This document shows, piece by piece, positions 5,995-6,286 of a DNA stretch of 6,286 nt; within the stretch, counting starts at the first letter, position 1; each line of letters opens with the position of its first letter. The notes beneath the pieces were generated by a model. It had not been told where the DNA came from and ran no database searches. It worked only from the letters and a program-made list of their open reading frames with translations. Source of the stretch: Paracoccaceae bacterium (GTDB lineage: Bacteria; Pseudomonadota; Alphaproteobacteria; Rhodobacterales; Rhodobacteraceae); contig NVQY01000218.1 in NCBI GenBank assembly GCA_002400675.1, positions 1 through 6,286 on the forward strand, written 5' to 3'. The translations under genes and the position numbers were made by a program.

Positions 5995-6286
5995 AGTATA
6001 TCTCGACCCGTGGCTCTGCCCCTGAACTTAGCTTTGAAGAGGCGATGCTGACCGGGTTGGCACGCGACGGGGGCTTGTATGTTCCGGCCGAGGTTCCGGT
6101 GATGGCAGCGGCGGACATCGCGGCGTTGGCGGGGCTGCCTTATGAGGAGATCGCTTATCGGGTGATGCGCCCGTTTGTCGAGGGCAGCTTTGGTGATAGT
6201 GAATTTGCCCAGATCATTGGCCGGGCTTATGACGGGTTTGGCCATGATGCGCGCGCGCCGATGGTGCAGCTGGGGCCGAACCATTT
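5991..6286 (+). CDS. thrC: Threonine synthase, N-terminal part (cut by window edge)
   Basis: The first 98 codons are visible. They open with MKYISTRGSAPELSFEEAML and contain DGGLYVP at residues 26-32, the typical N-terminal signature of threonine synthase, the PLP enzyme that converts O-phosphohomoserine to threonine. The PLP-binding lysine would lie downstream of the window, so catalytic integrity cannot be judged. Translation probably couples to surf1 through the ATGA overlap. The pairing of surf1 with thrC is, as I recall, common in Rhodobacterales and is positional, with no known metabolic link to the oxidase. Confidence 0.96.
   Translation, partial: MKYISTRGSAPELSFEEAMLTGLARDGGLYVPAEVPVMAAADIAALAGLPYEEIAYRVMRPFVEGSFGDSEFAQIIGRAYDGFGHDARAPMVQLGPNH

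Overview
The window is a cytochrome c oxidase (cox/cta) gene cluster. All supported genes lie on the + strand and are tightly packed, several with ATGA or TAATG stop/start overlaps. The order from ctaB through a small CoxF-like gene, ctaG, ctaE and surf1 to thrC, together with GC-rich alphaproteobacterial codon use, suggests an alphaproteobacterium, most likely of the Rhodobacteraceae/Roseobacter type. That placement rests on remembered gene order and protein style, not on a database search.

Layout: 1-53 is the 3' end of an unidentified upstream gene, possibly a subunit II. 53-1633 encodes a divergent heme-copper oxidase subunit I. 1645-2640 encodes a membrane-anchored, methionine-rich protein with tandem repeats and a C-terminal type-1 (blue) copper domain. 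2650-2675 is a strong intercistronic hairpin with a GAAA loop. 2699-3637 is ctaB (heme O synthase), 3634-3795 a 53-residue CoxF-like membrane protein, 3792-4373 ctaG/cox11 (copper delivery to the CuB site) and 4402-5214 ctaE (subunit III). A rho-independent terminator lies at 5259-5287. It is followed by surf1 (5314-5994) and the 5' end of thrC (5991 to the window edge).

How the genes work together: ctaB supplies the farnesylated heme precursor, CtaG delivers copper, Surf1 assists heme a3/CuB assembly and CtaE is a structural subunit. This half of the cluster looks like an ordinary A-type aa3 assembly operon. The first half does not. Its subunit I keeps all six metal-ligand histidines and the cross-link tyrosine, but lacks the usual D- and K-channel residues and reads more like a B-type (ba3-like) enzyme. 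It is followed 11 bases later by the Met-rich cupredoxin.

The most interesting content is therefore this subunit I plus cupredoxin pair placed directly ahead of a canonical oxidase assembly operon. It may be an alternative oxidase with its own copper-handling or electron-donor protein. Whether the pair forms one complex with CtaE, or a separate enzyme sharing the assembly factors, cannot be decided from this window.
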